Source: Erythrobacter sp. CCH5-A1 (GTDB lineage Bacteria; Pseudomonadota; Alphaproteobacteria; Sphingomonadales; Sphingomonadaceae). From it: 51,863 nucleotides of DNA. The stretch covers positions 1 through 51,863 of the forward strand of contig NZ_LSKQ01000299.1 of NCBI RefSeq assembly GCF_001557115.1, read 5' to 3'. Every line of letters begins with the position of its first letter. Position 1 is the first letter of the stretch. Below the pieces are notes generated by a model. That model searched no databases, was not told the origin of the DNA, and worked only from the letters and a program-made list of their open reading frames with translations. A program made the translations under genes and the position numbers. Of the stretch, positions 33,191 to 42,035 are shown in pieces.

Positions 33191-34177
33191 ATGCTCCGCA
33201 ATCTGAGTTTTGCCCGCCAGATCCTCCCCGCGCTCGCGGTGATCGGCCTTGCGATCGCCGCGTGGCTGATCCTCGTCGGCCTGCCCGACCGCTCGACCGC
33301 CGAGCCTGCCGAGCAGCCGCCCAAGGCGGTCGGCGACCTCGCCGGCAAAGCGCGGGTCGCCGGCGCGGGGATCGTGGAACCCGCCAGCGAGATCATCGAC
33401 ATCGGCTCGGCGCTGTCGGGCCTCGTCACCGATGTCCGGGTGCGCCCGGGCGACCGCGTGGCCAAGGGCGACGTGCTCTTCACGGTCGACGCCCGCGCCG
33501 CGCAGGCGAGCCTCGCGCAGTCCACCGCCGCCATCGCCGAAGCCCGCGCCGCGATCGCGGAGGCAAGCGCCGCGCAGGCGACCGCGCGCCAGCAGCTCGC
33601 GCTCTACCGCGGCCTCGCCGATCCCGCTGCGGTCAGCCGCTCCGAAGTGATCCGCGCCGAGGGCGAGGAAGCCGCCGCGACCACCCGCCTCGGCCTCGCC
33701 CGCGCCCGTCTTGCCTCTGCGCAGGCCGCCGCCGCCGCCGCGCGCACCGAGATCGAGCGCCTCGTGGTCCGCGCACCAATCGCGGGCGAGATCCTCGCGG
33801 TCAACATCCGCTCGGGCGAGTTCGTCTCCACCCAGGGCGGCGGCAACTCGACCCCCTTCATCCAGATGGGCGAGACCAACCCGCTTCACGTGCGCGTCGA
33901 TATCGACGAGAACGAGGTCAGCCGCGTCGCCATCGGCGAGCCTGCCGTCATCAGCCCGCGCGGCGCGGCCGAACTGCACGTCAAGGCCACCTTCGTGCGC
34001 GCCGAGCCGCAGGTGGTGCCCAAGCGCTCGCTCACCAACTCGGCCGCCGAGCGCGTCGATGTGCGCGTGCTCCAGCTGATCTACGCCTTGCCCCCGTCAG
34101 AGGCCTTCCGCGTCGGCCAGCAGATCGACGCCTTCATCCCGGCCAAGGCGGGTGCCCCCGCCAAGACGGAGGGCTGA
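33191..34177 (+). CDS. Periplasmic membrane-fusion protein (HlyD/DevB type)
   Basis: The 328-residue protein has an N-terminal membrane anchor (about 11-31), a lipoyl-like half motif (SGLVTDVRVRPGDRVAKGDV), a helical hairpin rich in Ala, Gln and Arg (about 105-190), and the second lipoyl half (APIAGEILAVNIRSGEFV). A beta-barrel domain follows. Such adaptors bridge an inner-membrane ABC pump and an outer-membrane channel. It lies 42 bases after the ATPase, and the NodT-type channel follows with its ribosome site inside this gene's last codons. Confidence 0.93.
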   Translation: MLRNLSFARQILPALAVIGLAIAAWLILVGLPDRSTAEPAEQPPKAVGDLAGKARVAGAGIVEPASEIIDIGSALSGLVTDVRVRPGDRVAKGDVLFTVDARAAQASLAQSTAAIAEARAAIAEASAAQATARQQLALYRGLADPAAVSRSEVIRAEGEEAAATTRLGLARARLASAQAAAAAARTEIERLVVRAPIAGEILAVNIRSGEFVSTQGGGNSTPFIQMGETNPLHVRVDIDENEVSRVAIGEPAVISPRGAAELHVKATFVRAEPQVVPKRSLTNSAAERVDVRVLQLIYALPPSEAFRVGQQIDAFIPAKAGAPAKTEG

Positions 34178-34181
34178 GGCG

Positions 34182-35588
34182 ATGCGCCGCCTGCCTGTGA
34201 TCGGGGCCGCGCTGCTCCCCATGATGCTCGCCGCCTGCGCGAGCGTGCCCGAGGTCGCCACGCCGACGCCGGAGCTACCGCGCGCCTTCTTCAACCAGCC
34301 TGAGGCCGCGACCGGCACCGCGCTCGCCGCGCTGATGCCGAACGGCGACCCGGCCTATGCCGCGCTCTCGCGGGCCGCGCTCGCCAATGCACCCAACCTC
34401 GCCGAGGCCGCCGCGCGGATCGACGCCGCGCGCGCCGGAGCCCGGGGCGCGGGGGCGGCGCGCCTGCCCAACATCACCGCCGATTCCAGCGTCACCCGCA
34501 ACCGCATCAACCCGGCGCAGTTCGGGCAGGCGGGCCAGCAGGGCTTCATCCCGCGCGAGCAGACCTCGTACGGTGCCAACATTACAGCGAGCTGGGACCC
34601 GGACATCTTCGGGCAATTGAAGGCGCAGGAACGCGCCGCGCTCGCCCGGATCGACGGCGCCACCGCGCAGGCGCAGGGCGTGCGCCTCGCGCTGCTCGCC
34701 GAGATCGCCGCGAGCGTCACCGACTGGCGCGTGCTCGATGCGCGCGCCGCGGCGATCAAGGCCGACGGCGAGGCCGCGCGCCAGCTCGCCGGGCTCGCCA
34801 AGGTGCGCGAGGATGCCGGCATCGCCCCCGGTTTCGACCGCGTTCGTGCCGAGGCGACCGCGAGCGGTTCCGCCACCCGCCTCGCCGCGCTCGAAAGCGA
34901 GCGCGCGCAGCTCGTCGGCCGGTTGGTGACGCTGACCGCGCAGGATGCCGCCACCGTGCGCGCCGCGCTTGCTGGACCCGCCCCGGCGCTCGCGCCTGCG
35001 GCAGCGCCCGCGAGCCTGCCCTCCGATCTCCTCGCCAACCGGCCCGACGTCGCCGCCGCCGCTGCCGAGCTCGCCGCGACCGACGCCGATCTCGCCGCTG
35101 CCGCACGCGCGCGCTTCCCGCGCATCACGCTGTCTGGGGTGATCGGCTTGCTCTCGTTCCGCCCGGCGGATTTCTTCGATGATTCCGTGGTCGGCACGCT
35201 CACCGGCGGGATTGCCGGGCCGCTGCTCGATTTCGGTCGGGTGGCCGCGCAGATCGACGGAGCCGCCGCGAACAAGCGCGCCGCCTTTGCCGCCTATCGC
35301 GGCGCGGTCTATCAGGCCTTGGGCGATGCCGAGGCCGCCTACGGCGTGGTCACCGCCGCCGATGCCGAAGCGGCGCTGACGATCACCCAGCGCGACCAGC
35401 TCTCCCGCGCCGCCGCGATTGCCGAAACCCGCTACCGCGCCGGCCTCGCCAGCTTCCTCGACGTGCTCGAAGCCCGCCGCGCGGCGGATTCGAGCGGCGA
35501 GGCGGCGGCAGCCGCGCTCGGCCGGGCGCAGCGCGCGCGGATCGTGCTGTGGCAGGCACTCGGCGGCGAGGTGCGGGCGGCTGAGTAG
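34182..35588 (+). CDS. NodT/OprM-family outer-membrane efflux lipoprotein
   Basis: The start is ATG 34182, preceded by GGAGGG within the end of the previous gene. The 468-residue protein has a lipoprotein signal with lipobox LAAC and acylated Cys19. The two repeated outer-membrane-efflux halves that make the TolC-like barrel and tunnel follow, visible in ASWDPDIFGQL and LPSDLLANRPDVAAAAAELA in the first and middle parts and ETRYRAGLASFLDVLEARRA near the end. It provides the exit duct for the tripartite ABC system encoded just upstream. Confidence 0.94.
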   Translation: MRRLPVIGAALLPMMLAACASVPEVATPTPELPRAFFNQPEAATGTALAALMPNGDPAYAALSRAALANAPNLAEAAARIDAARAGARGAGAARLPNITADSSVTRNRINPAQFGQAGQQGFIPREQTSYGANITASWDPDIFGQLKAQERAALARIDGATAQAQGVRLALLAEIAASVTDWRVLDARAAAIKADGEAARQLAGLAKVREDAGIAPGFDRVRAEATASGSATRLAALESERAQLVGRLVTLTAQDAATVRAALAGPAPALAPAAAPASLPSDLLANRPDVAAAAAELAATDADLAAAARARFPRITLSGVIGLLSFRPADFFDDSVVGTLTGGIAGPLLDFGRVAAQIDGAAANKRAAFAAYRGAVYQALGDAEAAYGVVTAADAEAALTITQRDQLSRAAAIAETRYRAGLASFLDVLEARRAADSSGEAAAAALGRAQRARIVLWQALGGEVRAAE

Positions 35589-35760
35589 ATTTTCCTACAC
35601 GGCGCAGATCGGCTATCCGGGCGCGTTCTTTCGCATCGTGAGCCCCCTTTACTTGCGCACCGGCACCTGCCGAAACGCCAGTTTTCGCGCGGCAAAACAT
35701 TTTGTCCGCTAACTTTTTTAGCTTGCAACCATATGTTTTTAAGTAGAATTTTCAAGGCAC

Positions 35761-35785
35761 CAAAGTGGACACGGTGTCACCTTTG
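35761..35785. repeat. 25-bp near-perfect dyad downstream of exoD
   Basis: Twelve-base arms, CAAAGTGGACAC and GTGTCACCTTTG, pair at ten of twelve positions around a single central G, six bases beyond the exoD stop. A ten-base word, TTTGTCCGCT, occurs at 35701-35710 and again at 35782-35791, overlapping the right arm. No clean U-tract follows in either direction, so it may be a weak terminator between converging genes or a protein-binding site. Confidence 0.45.
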
Positions 35786-35791
35786 TCCGCT

Positions 35792-36385
35792 TCAGGCGAC
35801 GAACCACCATACCCCGTAAGCCAGCGCCGCCAACGCCACTGCGCCGCCGATCAGCAGCACCAGCCCATCGCGCACCATCATCGCGAGGCTGAGGATTGCC
35901 ACGGCAAGAAACGGTGCAGCCGCCGCGAAGGGCACCAGTTCGAGCACCGGCAGCGCGAGGCACAGGACCACGATCAGCCCGGCCACGATCCGCCGCGCCG
36001 GACCGCTCGCCAGCGCCTTGAGCCGCTGCTTGGCGATGCTGTCCATGACATCGGCAACCTTGTCGAACTTGTCCTTGCCCTTGGCCAGCCGCTTGGACTT
36101 GATCCCGCGCCGGGTGACGAACTTCGGCAGCCAGACATGCTCCCTCCCCCATGCCATCTGTGCGGCGATCACCGCGATGCAGACCCCGAGGATCGTCGGC
36201 ACGCTCGGGATCGCGCCGACCGGGGTGATCCCGACCAGCGCAAGGATCAGCATCAGCGGCGCGAAGGAGCGGTCGCCGAATTCATCCAGCAGGTCGTCGA
36301 TCGCGACCTTGTCCTGCTTCTCCGCGATATCCTCGATGCCGCCCACGACATCGCCGATGCTGTCCGCTTGCTTGCCCTTGGCCAT
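35792..36385 (-). CDS. ExoD-family exopolysaccharide-associated membrane protein
   Basis: The 197-residue protein starts at ATG behind AAGGAGGA. A cytoplasmic leader with an acidic helix (IDDLLDEFGDRSFAPLML) is followed by hydrophobic segments at about 44-80 and 130-195. This is the ExoD pattern, with the Pro/Gly motif VGITPVGAIPSVPTILG and the REHVWLPKFVTRR stretch. ExoD was named for its effect on exopolysaccharide and alkali tolerance in rhizobia; its biochemical activity is unknown. It stands alone, convergent with the efflux operon and 2 kb from the polysaccharide locus. Confidence 0.88.
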   Translation of the reverse strand: MAKGKQADSIGDVVGGIEDIAEKQDKVAIDDLLDEFGDRSFAPLMLILALVGITPVGAIPSVPTILGVCIAVIAAQMAWGREHVWLPKFVTRRGIKSKRLAKGKDKFDKVADVMDSIAKQRLKALASGPARRIVAGLIVVLCLALPVLELVPFAAAAPFLAVAILSLAMMVRDGLVLLIGGAVALAALAYGVWWFVA

Positions 36386-36428
36386 GGGTCCTCCTTCGGG
36401 AGGGTTACACAGCAGGGGCGCGAATTGT

Positions 36429-36878
36429 TCACCCCCGGCGCCGGATCAGCGCCGACCGCTCGCAGCGGCACACCACTTCATCGCGCTGGTTGTGCATCTC
36501 GTGGACCCAGGTGACGATCCCGGCATCGGGGCGCGACTTGCTCTCCCGCAGCTCCTTGACCTCGGAGGTGGCACGCAGGGTGTCGCCGATGAAGACGGGC
36601 TTGGGGGTAACCACCTTGTCGAAGCCGAGGTTGGCGACCAGCGTGCCCAGTGTCGTCTCGCCCACCGACAGCCCGACCAGCAGGCTGAAGGTGAAGGTCG
36701 AATTTACGAGGATCTGCCCGAACCCGCTTGCCTTCGCCGCCTCGACGTCGATGTGGAGCGGCTGGGGGTTGTGGGTCATCGTCGAGAACAGGAGGTTGTC
36801 GGTCTCGGTCACGGTGCGGCGGATCGGGTGTTCGATCCGCTCGCCGACCTGCCATTCCTCGAAGAACTTGCCCGCCAT
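36429..36878 (-). CDS. MaoC-family hydratase/dehydratase
   Basis: The 149-residue protein has the single hot-dog fold typical of MaoC hydratases. The motif [20 protein letters not shown] carries the catalytic Asp-x-x-x-x-His pattern in modified form (here Asn-Pro-x-x-x-His), and [10 protein letters not shown] and CRCERSALI follow. Members hydrate enoyl-CoA thioesters or are mesaconyl-CoA hydratase relatives. Its start shares one base with the stop of the CoA-transferase-type gene upstream, so the two are translated together and probably act on the same acyl-CoA pathway, such as branched-chain or methyl-branched acid breakdown. Confidence 0.87.
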   Translation of the reverse strand: MAGKFFEEWQVGERIEHPIRRTVTETDNLLFSTMTHNPQPLHIDVEAAKASGFGQILVNSTFTFSLLVGLSVGETTLGTLVANLGFDKVVTPKPVFIGDTLRATSEVKELRESKSRPDAGIVTWVHEMHNQRDEVVCRCERSALIRRRG

Positions 36879-37960
36879 CAGCCTGCCTCCGCCCAGCGCG
36901 CGACCACCTCGGCCCCGTCGTCGGCGCTCGAACGCACCGCGCCCGGCGTCCGGCTGAAGCGCGGCGCGGGGGCGGTGTGCCAGGTGCCATCATGCTCGAG
37001 ATAGGCCCCGCGCGCCTTCATGTGCGGATGATCGCGCGCCTCCTCGATCCCGAGCACGGGGGCGAAGCAGGCGTCGGTGCCCTCGAGCAGGGCGCACCAC
37101 TCGGCTTGCGTCTTGGTCAGGAACAGCGCCGCCAGCTTCGCGGCGTAGTCGTCCCAGTTGGCCGGGTTCATCTGCCCCTCTGCCAGCTCGGCCGGTGCGC
37201 CGGCCCGCGCCAGCATCTCGGCATAGAACTGCGGCTCGATCGAACCGAGGCTGATCTCCTTGCCGTCGGCGCAGGTGAAGCAGCGGTAGAAATGCGCCGC
37301 CCCGCCCAGCATGCCCTTGCCCCGCTCGGTGGAGAGGTGCGGCACGCCCCGCACGCCGAAGAAGAAGCTCATCAGGCTGGTCGCCCCGTCGACGATCGCG
37401 GCGTCGACCACCTGGCCCTTGCCCGACTTCTCGCGTTCGTAGAGCGCGGCCATGATCCCGAAGGCGCAATACATCGACCCGCCCCCGAAATCGCCGACGA
37501 GGTTCTGCGGCGGGGTCGCGGTCTCACCCGGCTTGCCGACGGCGGCGAGCGCGCCGGTGATGGCGATGTAGTTGATGTCGTGCCCCGCGGCCTGCGCGAG
37601 CGGCCCGTCCTGCCCCCAGCCGGTCATGCGGGCATAGACAAGGCGCGGATTGGCTGTGAGGAGCACCTCGGGCCCGAGGCCCAAACGCTCCATGACGCCG
37701 GGGCGGAAGCCTTCAATCAGCACATCGGCATTGGCCGCGGCGGCGAGCACATCCGCGCGGCCCTCGTCGCTCTTGAGGTCCACCGCCAGCCGGTGCCTTG
37801 CACGCTCCACCACCGGGTTGGTCGGCCGCCCGCCCGGCCGATCGACCCGCACCACTTCGGCGCCGAGATCGGCGAGCAGCATCGCGACATGCGGCCCCGG
37901 CCCGATCCCGGCGAATTCCAGAACACGAAGGCCGGCAAGCGGCCCCGAAGATTGGCTCAT
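36878..37960 (-). CDS. CaiB/BaiF-family enzyme, alpha-methylacyl-CoA racemase type
   Basis: The start is the ATG ending at 37960, preceded by GGAGAGAC. The open frame upstream to 38095 is not conserved-looking. The 360-residue protein has the family N-terminus [20 protein letters not shown] and [14 protein letters not shown]. Its [16 protein letters not shown] and [18 protein letters not shown] blocks fit alpha-methylacyl-CoA racemase better than CoA transferases. The racemase inverts the methyl-bearing carbon of branched acyl-CoA before beta-oxidation. The coupled MaoC gene is consistent with a lipid or branched-acid degradation role. A CoA-transferase function cannot be fully excluded. Confidence 0.88.
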   Translation of the reverse strand: MSQSSGPLAGLRVLEFAGIGPGPHVAMLLADLGAEVVRVDRPGGRPTNPVVERARHRLAVDLKSDEGRADVLAAAANADVLIEGFRPGVMERLGLGPEVLLTANPRLVYARMTGWGQDGPLAQAAGHDINYIAITGALAAVGKPGETATPPQNLVGDFGGGSMYCAFGIMAALYEREKSGKGQVVDAAIVDGATSLMSFFFGVRGVPHLSTERGKGMLGGAAHFYRCFTCADGKEISLGSIEPQFYAEMLARAGAPAELAEGQMNPANWDDYAAKLAALFLTKTQAEWCALLEGTDACFAPVLGIEEARDHPHMKARGAYLEHDGTWHTAPAPRFSRTPGAVRSSADDGAEVVARWAEAG

Positions 37961-38157
37961 GTGTCTCTCCCTTTGCCCCCGCTTAAGCAAGCTGCCCGAC
38001 CGAGGGCAAGTCTCGACATTGCCAGCCCGTGCCTCGAAAGATACGCCGCAGCTGCCGGCACTTTCATCGCACCGGATCGCCCTTGTGCATTGCAACGCGG
38101 AAAAGCACTTGCTACGCGGAGCCGCCGTCCGAAGGGTCGCACCTTGAGGGATCGATC

Positions 38158-39423
38158 GTGAAAGTTGCCATATTCGGACTGGGTTACGTCGGCTCGACTG
38201 CGGCCGGCTGCATCGCCAGCCAGGGCCACACGATTATCGGGGTCGATGTCAGCGAAGCCAAGGTCGCCGCCCTCAATTCGGGCCGTGCGCCGGTTTACGA
38301 ACCCGGGCTCGATGAGCTGATCGCCGCTGCCCATGCCGATGGCCGCATTTCGGCTGTGACCAACCTGACGAACGAACTCGACGACGCGGATATCGCGATC
38401 GTCTGCGTCGGCACCCCGAGTGGTGTCGATGGCGCGCACAACATGAGCTATATCGCGCAGGTCACCCGCGCGATCGCCGCCGCCCTGAAGCCCGACCGCA
38501 AGGCTCCGCTGACGCTTGCCTACCGTTCGACCATGCGTCCGGGCAGCTGCGAGAACATCATCTGGCCGATCATCCAGAGCCACCTCGGCAAGGCTGCCGA
38601 AACTGCTGTGGAGCTGGTCTACAACCCCGAATTCCTGCGCGAAGCCTCGGCCATCGAGGACTTCTTCCATCCCCCCAAGATCGTCATCGGCACACTCGGC
38701 GGAAAGCTGTCCGCCAACATGGCGAAGCTCAACGAGGGCATCGAGGCACCGCTCTTCGAAGTCGGCCTGCGCGAGGCGGAGATCACCAAGTTCGTCGACA
38801 ACTCGTGGCACGCGGTGAAGGTCGCCTTCGCCAACGAGATCGGGCGCGTGTGCCAGAACCTCGGCATTTCCGCGAAGGAAGTCCACGCGATCTTCAAGAG
38901 CGACACCAAGCTCAACCTCAGCGCCTATTACACCCGCCCCGGCGGCGCTTTCGGCGGGTCGTGCCTGCCCAAGGACGTGCGCGCGCTCCAGTATATCGCG
39001 GCAGATACCGGCTCGGCGACGCATCTGGTGGATTCGCTGATCCGATCGAACGAAGCGCACAAGCATCACCAGTTCCTGCACGCGACCAAAGGCCTCGAAC
39101 CGGGGGCCAAGGTGCTGCTGGTCGGCCTCGCCTTCAAGCTGGAGACCGACGATCTGCGCGAGAGCCCGGCGGTCGACATGGCGCGCAAGCTGCTCGAGGC
39201 GGGCTATGATCTCGACATCTACGATCCCAGGGTCGCGCCCGACAATCTGGTGGGGCAGAACCTCGGCTATGCCTATTCGGTGCTGCCGCGCATCGACGGG
39301 TTGATGGTCGACAAGCAGACGGCCGTAAGCCGCGATTATGCCCGCATCATCGCCACCAGTCGGCTGATCGACACGCTCGGTATCGACCCCGCCAACGTCG
39401 TCGATACCAGCTGTATCGCCTGA
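38158..39423 (+). CDS. GDP-mannose 6-dehydrogenase-like (AlgD-type) sugar nucleotide dehydrogenase
   Basis: The start is GTG 38158, seven bases after GAGGGA, because the protein proper begins VKVAIFGLGYVG with the NAD-binding GxGxxG at residues 7-12. The longer frame upstream is implausible. The 421-residue enzyme has the catalytic Cys269 in AFGGSCLPKDVRAL, and the block KLNLSAYYTRPG before it is distinctive of AlgD rather than UDP-glucose dehydrogenase. The family oxidises the C6 alcohol of the sugar to a carboxylate with two NAD. GDP-mannuronate is the best guess and UDP-glucuronate the alternative. It heads the polysaccharide locus, two bases before the GT4 gene. Confidence 0.87.
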   Translation: MKVAIFGLGYVGSTAAGCIASQGHTIIGVDVSEAKVAALNSGRAPVYEPGLDELIAAAHADGRISAVTNLTNELDDADIAIVCVGTPSGVDGAHNMSYIAQVTRAIAAALKPDRKAPLTLAYRSTMRPGSCENIIWPIIQSHLGKAAETAVELVYNPEFLREASAIEDFFHPPKIVIGTLGGKLSANMAKLNEGIEAPLFEVGLREAEITKFVDNSWHAVKVAFANEIGRVCQNLGISAKEVHAIFKSDTKLNLSAYYTRPGGAFGGSCLPKDVRALQYIAADTGSATHLVDSLIRSNEAHKHHQFLHATKGLEPGAKVLLVGLAFKLETDDLRESPAVDMARKLLEAGYDLDIYDPRVAPDNLVGQNLGYAYSVLPRIDGLMVDKQTAVSRDYARIIATSRLIDTLGIDPANVVDTSCIA

Positions 39424-39425
39424 CG

Positions 39426-40676
39426 ATGAACCAGCCCGCAACGCATAGCGCCGAAGAAGGCATCCCAGCGATCATCCCGGGCGAGCCGCTCAAGGGCCGC
39501 CATGTGCTGATCGTGGTCGAGAACCTCCCCCTGCCCTTCGACCGGCGGGTGTGGCAGGAGGCGCGCACGCTCAAGGCCGCAGGCGCGCATGTTTCGATCA
39601 TCTGCCCGACCGGCAAGGGTTACGAGCGCCGCTTCGAGGTGATCGACGGGATCGAAATCCACCGCCACCCGCTCCCGCTCGAAGCCAAGGGCGCGATCGG
39701 CTTCCTCGCCGAATATGGCGCGGCGCTGTTGTGGGAAACGGTGCTGGCGTGGAAAATCCATCTGAAGCGCCGCATCGACGTGATCCAGGGCTGCAATCCG
39801 CCCGATCTGATCTTCCTCGTCGCCCTGCCGTTCAAGGCTCTGGGCGTGCGCTACATCTTCGACCACCACGATATCAGCCCTGAGCTTTACGAGGCGAAGT
39901 TCAACAAGCGCGGGTTCTTCTGGCGTCTCATGGTCCTGTTCGAAAAGCTGACCTACCGGGCGGCGGATGTGTCGATCGCCACCAACGGCTCCTATCGCAA
40001 GATCGCGATAGAGCGCGGCGGCATGGCACCCGAGCGTGTCCATGTGGTGCGCTCGGGCCCAGACCTGTCGCAGCTCAAGCGGGTTGATCCGGTCGAAACA
40101 TGGAAAAACGGCCGCGCGCACATGGTCGGCTATGTGGGGGTGCTGGGCGAGCAGGAGGGGATCGACCTGCTGATCGACGCCGTCGAGCATATCGTGCGCA
40201 ACATGCAGCGTGAGGACATCCAGTTCGTGCTGGTCGGCGGCGGCCCGATGCTGCCTCAATTGCGGGCGATGGTCCAGACGCGCGGCCTTGCCGACTACAT
40301 CACATTCACCGGCCGCGCACCCGATCAGCAATTGCTTGAGGTCCTCTCGATCATGGATCTCGGCGTCAACCCCGACCGGGTCAACGCGATGAATGACAAG
40401 TCGACGATGAACAAGATCATGGAGTACATGAGCCTCGGCAAGGCGATGGTGCAGTTCGATGTCACCGAAGGGCGCTTTTCAGCGCAGGAGGCATCGCTCT
40501 ATGCCGAGGCCAACAATCCGGTCGATATGGCCGAAAAGATTGTCGCGCTGATAGATGATCCCGCAGCCCGGGCGAGGATGGGGGCCTATGGCCGCGAGCG
40601 GGTGGTGAACGAACTCAGCTGGCAGCACCAGATCGCTCCGTTGCTGGCCGCCTATCGACAGGTCTTGGCCGAGTAG
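39426..40676 (+). CDS. GT4-family glycosyltransferase
   Basis: The 416-residue protein has the GT-B fold layout. The N-terminal acceptor half starts with HVLIVVENLPLPFDRRVWQE and contains IFDHHDISPELYEAKF. The C-terminal donor half has VRSGPDLSQLKRVD, MVGYVGVLGEQEGIDLLIDA and a late STMNKIMEYMSLGKAMVQFD in the position of the EX7E donor-binding region. It transfers a sugar from a nucleotide donor, retaining configuration, to a growing lipid-linked glycan at the cytoplasmic face. It directly follows the AlgD-like gene, whose product may supply the donor. The sugar transferred is not predictable from sequence. Confidence 0.92.
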   Translation: MNQPATHSAEEGIPAIIPGEPLKGRHVLIVVENLPLPFDRRVWQEARTLKAAGAHVSIICPTGKGYERRFEVIDGIEIHRHPLPLEAKGAIGFLAEYGAALLWETVLAWKIHLKRRIDVIQGCNPPDLIFLVALPFKALGVRYIFDHHDISPELYEAKFNKRGFFWRLMVLFEKLTYRAADVSIATNGSYRKIAIERGGMAPERVHVVRSGPDLSQLKRVDPVETWKNGRAHMVGYVGVLGEQEGIDLLIDAVEHIVRNMQREDIQFVLVGGGPMLPQLRAMVQTRGLADYITFTGRAPDQQLLEVLSIMDLGVNPDRVNAMNDKSTMNKIMEYMSLGKAMVQFDVTEGRFSAQEASLYAEANNPVDMAEKIVALIDDPAARARMGAYGRERVVNELSWQHQIAPLLAAYRQVLAE

Positions 40677-41126
40677 CCACCGATGATTGCCGCCAGAGAA
40701 CGCCGCATAACGACCTCGTTGCCAGGTCCTGCAAGGGTCATGTTCATGTGGTTGGCGGTGGGGGACCAAATCGTGCCATGCTCACATCGGCATAGCGGTG
40801 GCGTCGCCAAGTGGCGGTCGCCCGCTCGCCATGCGAAGCGACCCACGCTTCGACATAGTCAAGCCGAGCATTACTGCGCGCGAAGGCGAACATTCATCAG
40901 CAAAAACAACATGTCATCCCACTCGAATTTATGACGCCGGCTGTAATATATTTCAACCATCTTTACTGACGCGACCCTCGGTAGAATATATCAGATAATT
41001 GGCGCTCGTGCGGATGCTGGGTCGGATCATTATTTTATTGACAATAACATTTTATCGTTGTCGAGATTGTATTGATGAGTTTACTGGCTCCTAACTAGCT
41101 AATTTTCCGCCGTGGAGAGAGAGAGG
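40677..41126. other. 450-base AT-rich intergenic region, no supported gene
   Basis: From about 40890 to 41110, GC content falls sharply compared with everything before. The only open frames are short and lack ribosome sites and recognisable proteins. It contains a perfect TTGACA at 41038-41043 without a matching -10 box at 16-18 bases, and a small GACAA/TTGTC inverted repeat (41040-41044 and 41058-41062). It most likely holds the promoter of the WecG gene and marks a junction with DNA of different origin. Confidence 0.6.
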
Positions 41127-41915
41127 GTGTCTGCTCAGCACGAGATGATGTCAGCCATGGCCTCTAATTTACCCACAACCAACTTCCTAGATATTGATTT
41201 TGTTAACGAAAGTTATCGGCAGATTGCTGCCGAACTCGACCGCTTGTCTCAGGCGAAAAGCTTTTCTTTTGTTACGACGCCGAATGTCGATCATGTCGTG
41301 ATGATGAATGGTGCCCTGGAAGACGGCATCCAGCAGCAGTTTCGCCGGGCCCAAGCCGCAGCCACCATTCGAACCTGTGATAGCCGCGTATTGCAGACCT
41401 TGGCGCTGTTTCGGGGCGTCAGGCTTCAGGTCGTCACCGGCAGCGATCTTACCGCAATGCTGTTTGAAGAGGGGTACTTCGACGGTCGCAAAGTCGGCTT
41501 GATCGGTGGCGATGAAGCCATGCTGGGAGAATTGAACGCGCGCTATCCTGCCGTCCACGTGATGCAGCATATTCCGCCCATGGGGGTTCTTTCGAACGAA
41601 CCGGCCATCGCCGCCATCGAAGAGTTTATAAAATTGAACACGTTCAATTATATACTTTTTGCAATCGGCGCGCCGCGAAGCGAGATTATTGCCCATCGCT
41701 GTGCGAACCTCGACGGCACGGTCGGAGTGGCCCTCTGCATTGGCGCATCGGTCGAATTCCTGATCGGGCGCAAGGCACGCGCGCCGCGATTTATCCAGTT
41801 TCTGCGCATGGAGTGGGCGTTTCGCCTGCTCAGCGAACCGCGCCGCCTCTGGAGACGCTATCTCGTGACAGGACCAAGGGTCATTCTGATCGCCATGAAC
41901 TGGCATAAGCCATAG
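41127..41915 (+). CDS. WecG/TagA/CpsF-family glycosyltransferase (GT26)
   Basis: The preferred start is GTG 41127, six bases after GGAGAGA; the earlier GTG at 41112 has no ribosome site. The 262-residue protein shows the family blocks TTPNVDHVVMMNG (the usual TPN motif), RTCDSRVLQTLALFRG, VGLIGGDEAML and FAIGAPRSEIIAHRC, followed by a basic amphipathic C-terminus (AFRLLSEPRRLWRRYL) that anchors to the membrane. Relatives transfer ManNAc or ManNAcA from UDP to a lipid-linked acceptor. The next two genes make exactly those donors. The 5' part has lower GC than its neighbours, hinting at transfer. Confidence 0.9.
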   Translation: MSAQHEMMSAMASNLPTTNFLDIDFVNESYRQIAAELDRLSQAKSFSFVTTPNVDHVVMMNGALEDGIQQQFRRAQAAATIRTCDSRVLQTLALFRGVRLQVVTGSDLTAMLFEEGYFDGRKVGLIGGDEAMLGELNARYPAVHVMQHIPPMGVLSNEPAIAAIEEFIKLNTFNYILFAIGAPRSEIIAHRCANLDGTVGVALCIGASVEFLIGRKARAPRFIQFLRMEWAFRLLSEPRRLWRRYLVTGPRVILIAMNWHKP

Positions 41916-42035
41916 CTCGGGTGGCCGCGGCGCAGGGCCGGGCCGGGCTGCGACGGATATGATTCTCGGCATGACTAACGCGTTCTTAAGGGCTGTGCGG
42001 CCATAAGCCGGTGTGAAAACCGGGACAATGACTGC

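Noticed and set aside
40683..40934. Small rightward frame of 83 codons in the AT-rich gap
   Set aside because: No ribosome site, odd composition and no resemblance to any protein.
40677..41126. Possible insertion-sequence remnant
   Set aside because: I looked for terminal inverted repeats, target duplications and transposase motifs at the junction and saw none.
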